From assembly GCF_029910235.1 (NCBI RefSeq), contig NZ_CP112874.1:3348001-3412000 (forward strand): DNA of 64,000 nucleotides. Direction: 5' to 3'. Below, in pieces: positions 1 through 7,630 of the stretch. Below the pieces are notes generated by a model. That model was not told where the DNA came from. It searched no databases and saw only the letters and a list, made by a program, of their open reading frames with translations. Positions within the stretch are counted from its first letter, which is position 1. Each line of letters opens with the position of its first letter. The DNA comes from Pseudanabaena galeata CCNP1313. Lineage in GTDB: Bacteria; Cyanobacteriota; Cyanobacteriia; Pseudanabaenales; Pseudanabaenaceae. Position numbers and translations under genes: made by a program.

Positions 1-833
1 CGAGTAATCCGAAATGGATAATAACTGAGAATCTCCATTCCTGGAAATAACGCATCAAGGTTATGGGCAATGACCTGTTCTAAAGGTACAAAGGTATGAT
101 CATCGGTCTCAGGAATTTTGACAAACCTTGGTAATACATTAGGTACTTTCACCCGCGCAAAGTTCTTTTCCTTAGTTTCGCGATCGCGCACAATCACAAC
201 TAAATTTAAACTCAGGTTGGAGATGTAAGGGAATGGGTGAGCAGGATCGACGGCTAAGGGAGTGAGTACGGGAAATAACTTTTCTTGAAAATAGGTTTTG
301 AGATAGCGCTGATGTTTCTTATCAATATTTTTGTAGTCTAAGAGTTTTACTCCATGTCTATGCAACTCTGGACGCAGGGTATTCTCGAAAAACTCATGCT
401 GCATCGTTACTAATGGTACAAGCGCTTCCCGAATTACTTGCAACTGCTTTTCTGGACTCAGCCCATCATCGGAAATAATATCCATCTGCTCCGAAAACTT
501 TTTCTTCACCCTTGCAACTCTAACCATGAAAAACTCATCAAGGTTAGTACTAAAAATTGCGAAAAATTTAGCGCGTTCTAGTAGTGAGGTTCGCGAGTCA
601 ATGCCTTCACTTAAAACTCTTTTGTTGAATGCAACCCAGCTTAGTTCGCGATTAAAAAAATACATGGAGCGATCGACGGAATCAGCATCAGACTTTGCAT
701 GTTGCTTACCAATTGTCTCTGAATTCTCTGGCAAAGATTCTAAAATTTCTCCCAAGTCCGTATTGATGATGTCAACTTCTTCTGGAGAGCTATCGGCATT
801 TTTCTGAACTAAATCTTTTTTGGTTCTGGTCAT
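1..833 (-). CDS. ppk: Polyphosphate kinase, N-terminal part (runs off the left edge)
   Basis: Polyphosphate kinase 1 transfers the gamma phosphate of ATP to a growing polyphosphate chain. The ATG is at 833 on the minus strand and about 277 codons are present; the catalytic C-terminal half lies outside the window. After a ~55-residue acidic N-terminal extension comes the PPK1 N-domain signature (YFLIRELSWVAFNKRVL, then FAIFSTNLDEFFMVRVA) and the head-domain stretch LFPVLTPLAVDPAHPFPYIS. These family matches are strong. No upstream partner gene is visible; the spacer to the right holds two hairpins. Confidence 0.93.
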   Translation of the reverse strand, partial: MTRTKKDLVQKNADSSPEEVDIINTDLGEILESLPENSETIGKQHAKSDADSVDRSMYFFNRELSWVAFNKRVLSEGIDSRTSLLERAKFFAIFSTNLDEFFMVRVARVKKKFSEQMDIISDDGLSPEKQLQVIREALVPLVTMQHEFFENTLRPELHRHGVKLLDYKNIDKKHQRYLKTYFQEKLFPVLTPLAVDPAHPFPYISNLSLNLVVIVRDRETKEKNFARVKVPNVLPRFVKIPETDDHTFVPLEQVIAHNLDALFPGMEILSYYPFRIT

Positions 834-939
834 AGGAGCAAATCTTTCATCTTGCGTAAAATCAGTTAAGTACTAGATTACCGAAGTATCGGTCATTGCT
901 ATGTGAGCTTAAACACTTCACCACAATAAACCAACTTAA

Positions 940-977
940 AGATCTAAGGATGGTTCGTTAGCACCATCCTTAGATCT
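940..977. repeat. Perfect 15-bp stem hairpin
   Basis: AGATCTAAGGATGGT (940-954) pairs exactly with 963-977 around an 8-nt loop. It lies between the divergent-facing ends of ppk and the glutathione peroxidase gene. No T-tract follows, so a terminator role is uncertain. Confidence 0.6.
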
Positions 978-1005
978 ACCACAATCACCGATCAAACAAA
1001 CCATG

Positions 1006-1048
1006 AGATTTTTTGAAAGTGTTACGTTTCTACACTTTTAAAAAATCT
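1006..1048. repeat. Palindrome at the 3' end of the peroxidase gene, family with copies at 22953
   Basis: A 17-bp stem (AGATTTTTTGAAAGTGT with its complement) abuts the stop codon of the peroxidase gene. The preceding CCGATCAAACRAA-like sequence is shared with the spacers at 22938 and 28410, so this is a dispersed element. It probably acts as a 3' end for the minus-strand gene. Confidence 0.55.
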
Positions 1049-1520
1049 AGCCCAAGAGTGCCTCAATATCTTTACGCAAATCTGCATCTTCAGGCGCAAC
1101 ACTAGAAGGGTAGTATTTCACGACTTTACCTTCTTTATCAACTAGAAACTTATTGAAGTTCCATTTTACTTGGCTACCTGTAGTTTCAGTAAGGTATTTG
1201 TAAGCATCTGTCATGTCACTCCCGCTTACTTTTACCTTGCTAAACATGTCGAAGGTGACATCGTAGGTGAGAGAGCAGAAGCTCTTGATTTCTGCTTCAG
1301 TCCCTGGCTCCTGTGCGCCAAAATCGTTACTAGGAAAGCCAAGAATCTCAAAACCCTTGTCTTTGTATTCACGATAAAGAGACTCTAGCCCTTTGTATTG
1401 CTTGGTGTAGCCACATTTAGAGGCTACGTTGACAACTAAGGCGACTTTGCCTTTGTACTGAGCGAGATCAACTGGTTGATCATCGATGTTGGTGAGCTTG
1501 AAATCGTAAAGTGTGGACAT
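1047..1520 (-). CDS. Glutathione peroxidase, cysteine type
   Basis: Thiol peroxidase of the GPx family that reduces hydroperoxides, in cyanobacteria usually with NADPH or thioredoxin. The 157-residue length is typical. The catalytic Cys lies in NVASKCGYT, with the Gln of GAQEPG and the Trp/Asn of KWNFNKFLV completing the tetrad. There is a Cys in IKSFCSLTYDVTF, the position of the resolving Cys in thioredoxin-dependent homologues, whereas the middle Cys of the usual FPCNQF motif is Ser (FPSNDFG). No selenocysteine. Cytoplasmic, with no signal peptide. Monocistronic, bounded by hairpins downstream. Confidence 0.92.
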   Translation of the reverse strand: MSTLYDFKLTNIDDQPVDLAQYKGKVALVVNVASKCGYTKQYKGLESLYREYKDKGFEILGFPSNDFGAQEPGTEAEIKSFCSLTYDVTFDMFSKVKVSGSDMTDAYKYLTETTGSQVKWNFNKFLVDKEGKVVKYYPSSVAPEDADLRKDIEALLG

Positions 1521-1617
1521 ATTTCAGATTATTAGGGTTTATATGGGAGTTGTTTTTGAGGTTGCTATAGTTAGTAAAGACTGATTTCATAACTATTTAG
1601 CAATTTGCAGCGATCGC

Positions 1618-2130
1618 ATGGCAAGTGTAATTATCCTAATTGGTGTACCCGCTAGTGGCAAATCTAGCCTTGCTGAGAAGATGCTATATGCTTCTAGTCA
1701 GAATAGTAGCAGCCTAACTTATGGGGCAACTCAACTAATCAGCCCCGATCGCATCCGAGCTTCACTCTATGGATCAGCATCTACGCAGGGAGATTGGGCG
1801 GAGATTTGGGAGCAGGTACAACAGTCATTTGCCAATGCCGCGAAATCGCAACAATCTGTAATATATGATGCCACAAATTATAAACGCGAGTATCGCAAAG
1901 ATGTTATCGACCTCGCTAAGGCTCATGGGTTTAAGCCAATTACGGGTATTTGGCTAGATGTGCCACTCTGGATTTGCCTATCCCGTAATGAGGTACGCGA
2001 TCGCGTAGTTCCTGAAGATGTTGTCATAGATATGTATCGCACCCTTTCCTATAACCCACCTACTCTCAGTGAAGGCTTTGATCGCATCTTGTTTCGAGAT
2101 CAAAAATTAGACAACGAATGGATTGACTAA
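1618..2130 (+). CDS. P-loop kinase, polynucleotide-kinase-like
   Basis: Small (170-residue) AAA-type P-loop protein. Walker A is GVPASGKSSLAEKM near the N-terminus; then come SPDRIRASLYG and YDATNYKREYRKDVIDLA, a DxTN-R arrangement typical of the T4 polynucleotide kinase/gluconate kinase-like group. It probably phosphorylates a small molecule or nucleic-acid 5' end; the substrate cannot be told from sequence. The ATG follows a GCGATCGC site directly and no clear Shine-Dalgarno is present. The gene ends in a long hairpin at 2129-2177. Confidence 0.75.
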   Translation: MASVIILIGVPASGKSSLAEKMLYASSQNSSSLTYGATQLISPDRIRASLYGSASTQGDWAEIWEQVQQSFANAAKSQQSVIYDATNYKREYRKDVIDLAKAHGFKPITGIWLDVPLWICLSRNEVRDRVVPEDVVIDMYRTLSYNPPTLSEGFDRILFRDQKLDNEWID

Positions 2131-2177
2131 AACCCAGAAAATTGGCGGCGTGATGCGCCACCAATTTTCTGGGTTTT
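2129..2177. terminator. Long palindrome at gene end
   Basis: AAAACCCAGAAAATTGG... pairs with its complement around TGAT with a single mismatch, ending in TTTT. It overlaps the stop codon of the kinase gene. The AAAACCCA outer arm resembles the large palindrome family at 4234, 28469 and 43575. Confidence 0.55.
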
Positions 2178-2239
2178 AGAGATGCGCGTTTTGTGTTAGC
2201 TTAAATAGACTCAATCTCTAAGGGGTACAGTAGGTTAAA

Positions 2240-2455
2240 ATGGCTAAGCGCCGCAATCAGAAAAAAGAAAAAGCTCTTCGCAACCAAGCGTATGCGCGTA
2301 AGTTTCGTAAGCGCACCCCTATGGGTCGCTTTGGACGTAGAAGACCAATGGGCAGCTATAACGATCCTGAAGATTCTGAATCCAATGGAGCTGCTGATAC
2401 AGGTGCAGCCGATACTGGCGCTGCTGATACTGGCTCTGGTGGCAATAAATTCTAA
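2240..2455 (+). CDS. Small cationic protein with GAADT repeats
   Basis: 71 residues. The first 40 are strongly basic (MAKRRNQKKEKALRNQAYA, then RKFRKRTPMGRFGRRRP); the C-terminus is an acidic/neutral tail with three perfect GAADT units. No membrane segment or signal peptide. The basic head suggests RNA or DNA binding, but no function is established. The direct repeats in DNA (GCTGATACAGGTGCAGCCGA-like, 15 bp) could vary in number between strains. It precedes tsaB by 39 bp and may be co-transcribed. Confidence 0.65.
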   Translation: MAKRRNQKKEKALRNQAYARKFRKRTPMGRFGRRRPMGSYNDPEDSESNGAADTGAADTGAADTGSGGNKF

Positions 2456-2494
2456 TCTGAATTCTGGCGATCGCCTTCCAGTATTCTACAGATC

Positions 2495-2962
2495 ATGACC
2501 ACAAGTTTTGCCCTTGCCTTACATACAACAACTACAAAGTTAGAGCTTGCGATCGCGGAAATTAACCCAAATTCTGATCGCAATTCTCAAATTTATATCA
2601 TCCACAAGCAGCAGTCATGGGAACTAGGCAGAGAGCTATCTGTACAGTTACATGACTGTTTAAATGTGTTTATGGGTGATCTTGCATGGACTGACTTGGC
2701 TTTTTTAGCGATCGCCACGGGCATTGGTAGCTTTACTGGCACAAGGATCGGTGTTGTGGTAGCAAGGACGATTGGTGAGCAGTTACAGATTCCTGTATAT
2801 GGAATTGACTGTGAGTCAATAGTCACTAAAGCGCAACAATCTGATCCACCTTTATCCCTAGGCGAAAGTTTGCTAGCGATCACCCACGATCAATGGCAAA
2901 CTCAATGGCAAACAGGAGTTTATCCAAATTGGCAAGATGTTTTGCCAATTTATGAGCAGTAA
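2495..2962 (+). CDS. tsaB: tRNA t6A modification protein TsaB
   Basis: TsaB is the non-catalytic ASKHA-fold partner of TsaD in making N6-threonylcarbamoyladenosine at tRNA position 37. The hallmark strand ALALHTTTTKLELAI (degenerate DTST-type start) and the motif ATGIGSFTGTRIGVVVARTI are present. At 155 residues it lacks much of the usual second lobe, as is common in cyanobacterial forms. A strong rho-independent terminator follows at once. tsaE, encoding another member of the same pathway, is at 54388 in this window. Confidence 0.85.
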   Translation: MTTSFALALHTTTTKLELAIAEINPNSDRNSQIYIIHKQQSWELGRELSVQLHDCLNVFMGDLAWTDLAFLAIATGIGSFTGTRIGVVVARTIGEQLQIPVYGIDCESIVTKAQQSDPPLSLGESLLAITHDQWQTQWQTGVYPNWQDVLPIYEQ

Positions 2963-2991
2963 CAAAAAAAGGCGCAATGCGCCTTTTTTTG
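2963..2991 (+). terminator. Rho-independent terminator after tsaB
   Basis: CAAAAAAAGGCGC, loop AAT, then GCGCC followed by seven T. Perfect stem directly after the tsaB stop codon. Confidence 0.85.
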
Positions 2992-3167
2992 TGGATAAGC
3001 AGCACTATATTCCCCCCTCTGGTTAGCAAAGTGATAGAATCATAAGCGCTGAAAGTACATAAAAGTTGAATTTTCTTAACTAGCGATCGCTCGTTAGATC
3101 TAAGGGGGAACCATTTTATTACCTAAGCAAAATCCACCTACGACGGTAGTTATTCCCAGCTTGACCT

Positions 3168-3428
3168 ATGCTTCAAGACGCGATCGCCATTCGTCATTAT
3201 CAAAAGATTACCGACTCCCTTGTCGAAATGTCAGAACGTGGTTATCGTTCGACCGACGAGATGAGGCTCTTTTTAGACGGTTACTTATCAGCTCTGCGGG
3301 CTACTAATGCTGTAGAAGTCCATCACATCCACCGTCTCGAAGAAGAAGTAATCCGATTTTTATATGATTCTTCTAACTTTGCATCTCCCTATGAGTTGGA
3401 GATGGAAGTTGAGCGCGGAGAAAGGTAA
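3168..3428 (+). CDS. Conserved cyanobacterial protein, DUF6761-like
   Basis: 86 residues with no membrane segment. The central pattern IRHYQKITDSLVEM...RLFLDGYLSALR...LEEEVIRFLYD matches, from memory, the small all-helical DUF6761 family that is nearly universal in cyanobacteria; the function is unknown. The last 40 bp overlap the 3' end of rsmG on the other strand, so the two genes are convergent. The acidic tail (EMEVERGER) is variable in the family. Confidence 0.75.
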   Translation: MLQDAIAIRHYQKITDSLVEMSERGYRSTDEMRLFLDGYLSALRATNAVEVHHIHRLEEEVIRFLYDSSNFASPYELEMEVERGER

Positions 3429-4081
3429 ACGCTGTGTCTAATCCCTGCGGTAAGCGGAGTCTGAAAGCGATCTTGCTTGACGACTTGCAACCCTTGCTGC
3501 TCACAAAATATATCGAGCTGTTCACTTTCTTCGGGGAGCCATTGACCACGATATAGAACTGCTGTGCCGCTTTTTTTGAGAAAAGGCAATGCGTAATCTG
3601 CACAAATATCTGGCTTGCCCACGGCTCTTACTACTGCTAAGTCGTACTTCTTTTTGTACTGACCTAATTTATTAATGTCTTCGCCACGACCCCATTGGGC
3701 GATCGCATTAGATAGTCCTAAAGTTTGGATCGTCTCCTCGACAAAGGCAACCTTTTTTTGTTTGCTATCTACTAGGGTGACTTGCCATGTCGGTTTAGCG
3801 ATCGCGATCGGTAATCCCGGAAACCCCGCCCCTGTACCAATATCAATTACCTTAATATCTTCCCGATCCCAAAAAGCTAATACCCCCCGCAACGAATCCC
3901 ATAAATGTTTTTCCCAAAAATCATCCGCAGCCGTAATTCGAGTCAAATTTTGTTTGCTATTGCCCTCTAAGACTAATTCGTACAGCTTTTCAAATTGGTC
4001 TATTTGGTCAGGGTTGGGTGACCAGTTGAGCGTAGATAGCCAATGCTCACATAGATGGGAAAAGTGGGGCATAAAAAACAT
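3389..4081 (-). CDS. rsmG: 16S rRNA (guanine-527-N7) methyltransferase RsmG
   Basis: Methylates G527 of 16S rRNA with S-adenosylmethionine. 230 residues, usual length. The SAM-binding loop is VIDIGTGAGFPGLPIAIA, preceded by the family signature NLTRI...FWEKHLWDSL and followed by LVDSKQKKVAFVEE and DLAVVRAVGKP. The 3' end overlaps the DUF6761-like gene in convergent orientation. The start at 4081 lies just upstream of a dispersed repeat block. Confidence 0.95.
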   Translation of the reverse strand: MFFMPHFSHLCEHWLSTLNWSPNPDQIDQFEKLYELVLEGNSKQNLTRITAADDFWEKHLWDSLRGVLAFWDREDIKVIDIGTGAGFPGLPIAIAKPTWQVTLVDSKQKKVAFVEETIQTLGLSNAIAQWGRGEDINKLGQYKKKYDLAVVRAVGKPDICADYALPFLKKSGTAVLYRGQWLPEESEQLDIFCEQQGLQVVKQDRFQTPLTAGIRHSVYLSPRSTSISNS

Positions 4082-4116
4082 GAAGTAAACATTGCGCTTT
4101 GCGCGATCTCTACTTT

Positions 4117-4159
4117 ATACCAAAACACAAAATGGCTACGCCATTTTATGTTTTGGTAT
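4117..4159. repeat. Dispersed palindrome, CAAAACACAAAATGG family (copy 1)
   Basis: ATACCAAAACACAAAATGG, loop CTACG, complementary arm. The adjacent sequence ACCCTTACTGGGTTTGGTTT and TTTTAATTC (4162-4189) is shared with copies at 33886-33978 and, inverted, at 54281-54383. Confidence 0.75.
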
Positions 4160-4228
4160 TAACCCTTACTGGGTTTGGTTTTTAATTCCCAGAAGTATGG
4201 CTCATATAGCTGTCGCCAAGTGTATGAG

Positions 4229-4297
4229 GACATAAAACCCAAGAAGAGAATGGCGGCGCTTTGCGCCGCCATTCTCTTCTTGGGTTTTGCTTTTGTC
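4229..4297. repeat. Large palindrome, GGACATAAAACCC family (copy 1)
   Basis: GACATAAAACCC outer arm, then a 25-bp perfect inner stem ending in GGCGGCG, loop CTTTG, and the mirrored arm. Flanked on the left by ATAGCTGTCGCCAAG, the presumptive family end. Related copies are at 28469, 42287, 43575, 47347 and 53377. It lies in the spacer between rsmG and the Hlip-like gene. Confidence 0.75.
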
Positions 4298-4345
4298 TTA
4301 ACACAATCGGCGGCAGCTATACTTTCGGGAATTGGTACTAAGACA

Positions 4346-4398
4346 TTAGTCACAAAAAGAGTTACGTCGTGGAACGACGTAACTCTTTTTGTGACTAA
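4346..4398. repeat. Perfect 25-bp-stem palindrome
   Basis: TTAGTCACAAAAAGAGTTAC... pairs perfectly around a 3-nt loop. It sits between the large palindrome and the Hlip-like promoter region. The rest of the 4082-4612 spacer (4399-4612) is AT-rich with no gene. Confidence 0.65.
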
Positions 4399-4612
4399 TA
4401 TTTGCCGAAATTTAACATTAGGGATAAGATCGAAGGAACATTAAGATTCATGTAGCAATACTAAGCTGTTTCAAAAATTTTATTTTCCAGATAAACACTT
4501 TGAATATGTTCTAGATCGCTCAATATTATCAATTTCAGGTTTTAGGTAAAATCGCTATTTGCACAGTTAACCTAAACAAAAATTTAAAAAACATTATAAA
4601 AAGGAAATATCA

Positions 4613-4858
4613 ATGACTGAACCAAAAACCAAAGTCCGCACAGCCTTTACCAAAGATGATCGTGGGATTTTAAATAATTGGGCGATCGAACCAAAGATGT
4701 ATTTCGATGACAAGATCGATAAGAAAGCTGAGGCGAAAGGCGATGAGCAAAGTGGCGCTACAGAATATGCTGAACTCTTAAAAGGACGCTTGCCACTTAT
4801 TGGCATTACCTTACTCGTCTTGACAATGATTGGGATTACCTTAGTTGCTATCGCTTAG
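4613..4858 (+). CDS. High light-inducible (Hlip-like) chlorophyll-binding family protein
   Basis: 81 residues: a hydrophilic, charged N-terminus and one transmembrane helix at about 55-80. The helix opens with AELLKGRLPLIGITLL, a variant of the Hlip/CAB motif A-E-x-x-N-G-R-x-A-M-I-G. Glu and Arg are kept but the Asn ligand is Lys and Ala-Met is Pro-Leu, so pigment binding may be altered. Expected in the thylakoid membrane, in photosystem or chlorophyll-synthesis protection. The start has a purine-rich AAAAAGGAAAT 7-8 bp upstream. Confidence 0.75.
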   Translation: MTEPKTKVRTAFTKDDRGILNNWAIEPKMYFDDKIDKKAEAKGDEQSGATEYAELLKGRLPLIGITLLVLTMIGITLVAIA

Positions 4859-4872
4859 GTGACTACTACCTC

Positions 4873-4927
4873 CCTTCCCAGTAAAAGAATAGCGTTGCGC
4901 CGCAACGCTATTCTTTTACTGGGAAGG
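4873..4927. terminator. Perfect palindrome after the Hlip-like gene
   Basis: About 27 bp of uninterrupted stem (CCTTCCCAGTAAAAGAATAG...) with almost no loop. It lies 15 bp after the stop codon and likely acts as a transcript end. Its arm sequence is not shared with other hairpins here. Confidence 0.6.
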
Positions 4928-5005
4928 AAGTAAGAAAAGAACTTTACAAATTATCGGTTTCTAAAATGGGGGCAAAGCTTGGATTTGCCCCTAGAATTAT
5001 AGGCT

Positions 5006-5506
5006 ATGACAATTCCCCAAGACCCAATTCAGTTTTTAACGCTTGCCGAAGCCCATGCGATCGATGGCGCAATGCTTTCGACAATGGAAAAATTTATGAC
5101 CCGCATCACAGTTTCATCAATGCGGATTATTACTAAAGTTGCTGAAGACCTACATATTCATGCTGAAGATCTAGCCTCTAGTCAAATTGTGCATTGGATT
5201 GAAATGGATTCACAGATTCGACAAGAGCAAGGTGAAGATGCCGCCTTTTTGAAATGGACTTCGCCTCATCCTGATCTAGATTTTGAAGATACGCGACAGG
5301 ATGAAGTTACAACTGCGAAGCTTTCCAGCCATGAAAAATTTCTCACGCGCATGGTCATTTCGGCAATGCAAGCATTAGTGGCGATCGCAAAAGATTACAG
5401 CACTCACATTGAAGATTTGACCGTAGCCCAGATCCTTACTTGGGTAGAACGCGATGCCAAGGTTAAACGAGAACAAGGTGTCGAGGCTGCATTTTTGTCA
5501 TGGTAG
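5006..5506 (+). CDS. Unknown protein made of two ~61-residue repeats
   Basis: 166 residues, soluble, no signal. Residues 24-84 and 106-166 are a tandem duplication offset by exactly 82 residues, each running from LSxxEKFxTR to EQGxxAAFLxW, with roughly 45% identity by eye. Each unit is predicted helical (HAEDL..SQIVHWIE / HIEDLTVAQILTWVE). No known domain is recognised. Monocistronic, between two hairpins. It could be a small helical scaffold or regulator; the function is unknown. Confidence 0.75.
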   Translation: MTIPQDPIQFLTLAEAHAIDGAMLSTMEKFMTRITVSSMRIITKVAEDLHIHAEDLASSQIVHWIEMDSQIRQEQGEDAAFLKWTSPHPDLDFEDTRQDEVTTAKLSSHEKFLTRMVISAMQALVAIAKDYSTHIEDLTVAQILTWVERDAKVKREQGVEAAFLSW

Positions 5507-5554
5507 TAGCTAACTAGTGGCTATCTAGTGCCTATTGGATGCAATCACTATTTA

Positions 5555-5594
5555 CCCAATCCACGAAAGTGTGGTCACACTTTCGTGAATTGGG
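5555..5594. repeat. Palindrome, CACGAAAGTGTGG type
   Basis: CCCAATCCACGAAAGTGTG, loop GT, complementary arm with one mismatch. The CAAAAGTG/CACTTTCGTGAATTG core recurs at 33945, 42230 and 54283, so this belongs to the AATTCAC-AAAAGTG dispersed set. Confidence 0.6.
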
Positions 5595-5672
5595 ATTACA
5601 CCATCAACACTACGTGTTTTGGCACAATTAAGTATTATGGTAATCGCGCATTCTTGATATGACATCAGATCC

Positions 5673-6734
5673 ATGACACAAACAATTTCTTTCAAACTCT
5701 CCGAACTCGCCGCCGAGTTTGTCGCCGCTCTCCCTGATTGTCGATTTGAATCCGATGGTACTGATCCCATCATCACGGGAGTCGCCGCGATCGATAAGGC
5801 GCAATTTGGAGAAATCACCTTTGTGTCTTCTGCAAAATTTGTCGCCCGTCTCAAGGATACCCAAGCCAGCGCTGTCATTCTTGATCTTAAAACTCCGTCA
5901 CCTTTGCCCTGTATCCGCACCGCCCATCCCCGCATTCTCTTCGCCAAGGTTCTCGAAAAGTTTTATCAACCACCCACACCGCCACAGGGCATTCATCCCA
6001 CCGCAATTTTGGGTGAAGGCGTGCAGTTAGGTACAAATGTGGCGATCGCACCCTATGTTGTCATTAGTGATCACGTCAAAATTGGTGATAACGTCACGAT
6101 TTATCCCCATGTCACCATTTACAACGATGTCGAGATTGGCGCAAATACAACTATTCATGCCAATTGTGTAATTAGCGATCGCACTCAAATTGGCGCAAAT
6201 TGTCTATTCCATCCCAGCACCGTTTTAGGTGGCGATGGCTTTGGCTTTGAGATATCGCCCAATGGCACTTGGTACAAAGTCCCCCAAATCGGTCATGTGA
6301 TCATCGAAGATAACGTCGAACTGGGCTGTTCCTGCGCCGTTGACCGTCCTGCCGTTGGGGTTACTGTTATTCATAAGGGTGCAAAACTGGATAACTTTGT
6401 GCAGATCGGTCATGGGGTGGAAGTGGGAGCGCATTCCGTTCTCGCCTCACAGGTGGGCTTAGCGGGCGGTGTCACCCTCGGTCATCATGTGGTCATGGCA
6501 GGACAAGTCGGTGCAGCTAATCATATCCACATCGGTGATGGCGCAATTATTGGGGCAAAGTCGGGCATTCCCAGTGATGTTCCCGCAGGTGTGACGATGA
6601 TGGGCTATCCCGTCGTTCCTGAAAAGGATTGGAAGCGTATCGTTATTTCGGAGCGTCAACTTCCAGACTTATTACACACAGTTCGCAAACTAGAAAAGAG
6701 AATTGCGGAACTAGAAGCAAAGACTGCTGAATAG
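5673..6734 (+). CDS. lpxD: UDP-3-O-acylglucosamine N-acyltransferase LpxD
   Basis: Third step of lipid A synthesis: N-acylation of UDP-3-O-acyl-glucosamine with acyl-ACP. 353 residues, standard length. The N-terminal uridine-binding domain (about 1-105, with ITGVAAIDKAQFGEITFVS) is followed by a left-handed parallel beta-helix of hexapeptide repeats (about 110-315). The catalytic His region is DNFVQIGHGVEVG, and the C-terminal helix (RQLPDLLHTVRKLEKRIAEL) is coiled-coil. Cytoplasmic trimer by family. The other lipid A genes are not in this window. Confidence 0.93.
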   Translation: MTQTISFKLSELAAEFVAALPDCRFESDGTDPIITGVAAIDKAQFGEITFVSSAKFVARLKDTQASAVILDLKTPSPLPCIRTAHPRILFAKVLEKFYQPPTPPQGIHPTAILGEGVQLGTNVAIAPYVVISDHVKIGDNVTIYPHVTIYNDVEIGANTTIHANCVISDRTQIGANCLFHPSTVLGGDGFGFEISPNGTWYKVPQIGHVIIEDNVELGCSCAVDRPAVGVTVIHKGAKLDNFVQIGHGVEVGAHSVLASQVGLAGGVTLGHHVVMAGQVGAANHIHIGDGAIIGAKSGIPSDVPAGVTMMGYPVVPEKDWKRIVISERQLPDLLHTVRKLEKRIAELEAKTAE

Positions 6735-6738
6735 CAGT

Positions 6739-6787
6739 AGCCAAACCTAAAAGAGAGTTGCGCCGCAACTCTCTTTTAGGTTTGGCT
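6739..6787. terminator. Palindrome after lpxD
   Basis: AGCCAAACCTAAAAGAGAGT... with a 23-bp perfect stem, centred on GCGCCGC. Lies 5 bp after the lpxD stop; probable transcript end. Confidence 0.65.
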
Positions 6788-6831
6788 ATAGAATATATTA
6801 ATCACGCACAGGTCTATGCGAGGGCAAATCC

Positions 6832-7569
6832 ATGACTCTGCAACCATTAACTCATGAAGCGATCGCCCCAGAGATCGACTATCCAGATAGTGACGGTAAT
6901 CCTATGTCTGACAATACCGAGCAGTTTCGCTGGATTGTGATCATCAAAGAAAATCTAGAGATTATGTATGCTAACGATCCCCATGTATTTGTGGGAGGCG
7001 ACTTGGCTTGGTATCCTGTGCGCTATACCCTAAGACGTATGGCTCCAGATGTGATGGTTGCATTTGGCAGACCTAAAGGTAGGCGAGGCTCTTACAAGCA
7101 ATGGCTAGAGGATAATATCCCTCCACAGGTTGCTTTTGAAATTTTGTCACCAAGCAATAAAGATAGTCGCGGTATTGATGCTCTAGACGAGAAGTTTACA
7201 TTTTATGAAACCTATGGCATTCAGGAATATTACATTTACGATCCTGATGATTTAACCTTAGTAGGCTGGCAGAGACAAGGCGATCGCTTGACCAAAATTC
7301 TCTCAATGAGCAACTGGGTGAGTCCACTGTTAGGAATCCGCTTTGATTGGGTAGCAGGACAAGAATTAGTATTATTTCGTCCCGACGGGCAAAAATTTCT
7401 ATCCCCTGTAGAGTTAGATCAACTATTGCAGCAATCTAAGATTCAAGTTTGGCAGGAGCAGCAACGAGTCATACAGGAAGGTCAACGCGCTGATCAAGCA
7501 CGTAAACGTGCTGATCGTCTTGCAGAGCGTTTACGTGCTTTGGGTATTGATCCAGATGATGAGTTTTAA
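6832..7569 (+). CDS. Uma2 (DUF820) family putative restriction-like endonuclease, paralogue 1
   Basis: 245 residues. The PD-(D/E)xK nuclease core shows as RMAPDVMVAFG and VAFEILSPSNKD, followed by DEKFTFYETYGIQEYYIYDP. The C-terminal ~40 residues form a charged helix (QQRVIQEGQRADQARKRAD). This family is greatly expanded in cyanobacteria and its role is unresolved. Two more divergent copies lie at 22167 and 34011. No partner methylase is adjacent. Confidence 0.85.
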   Translation: MTLQPLTHEAIAPEIDYPDSDGNPMSDNTEQFRWIVIIKENLEIMYANDPHVFVGGDLAWYPVRYTLRRMAPDVMVAFGRPKGRRGSYKQWLEDNIPPQVAFEILSPSNKDSRGIDALDEKFTFYETYGIQEYYIYDPDDLTLVGWQRQGDRLTKILSMSNWVSPLLGIRFDWVAGQELVLFRPDGQKFLSPVELDQLLQQSKIQVWQEQQRVIQEGQRADQARKRADRLAERLRALGIDPDDEF

Positions 7570-7574
7570 TTATA

Positions 7575-7619
7575 AACCTATAAAGTTGCGCCCCGCATGG
7601 GAGCAACTTTACAGGTTTG
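7575..7619. repeat. Imperfect hairpin, AAGTTGCGCCCC family (copy 1, degenerate)
   Basis: AAACCTATAAAGTTGCGCCC pairs imperfectly with GGGAGCAACTTTACAGGTTT. It is related to the near-perfect copies at 21608, 28642 and 44292. Confidence 0.6.
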
Positions 7620-7630
7620 GGTGATTTATT

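Noticed and set aside
526-807. Plus-strand 93-codon ORF
   Set aside because: Lies antisense inside the clear polyphosphate kinase reading frame.
4159-4444. Overlapping small ORFs on both strands in the rsmG-Hlip spacer
   Set aside because: Both read through the 4229-4297 palindrome and give mirror-image peptides (KPKKRMAA on both strands); noncoding.
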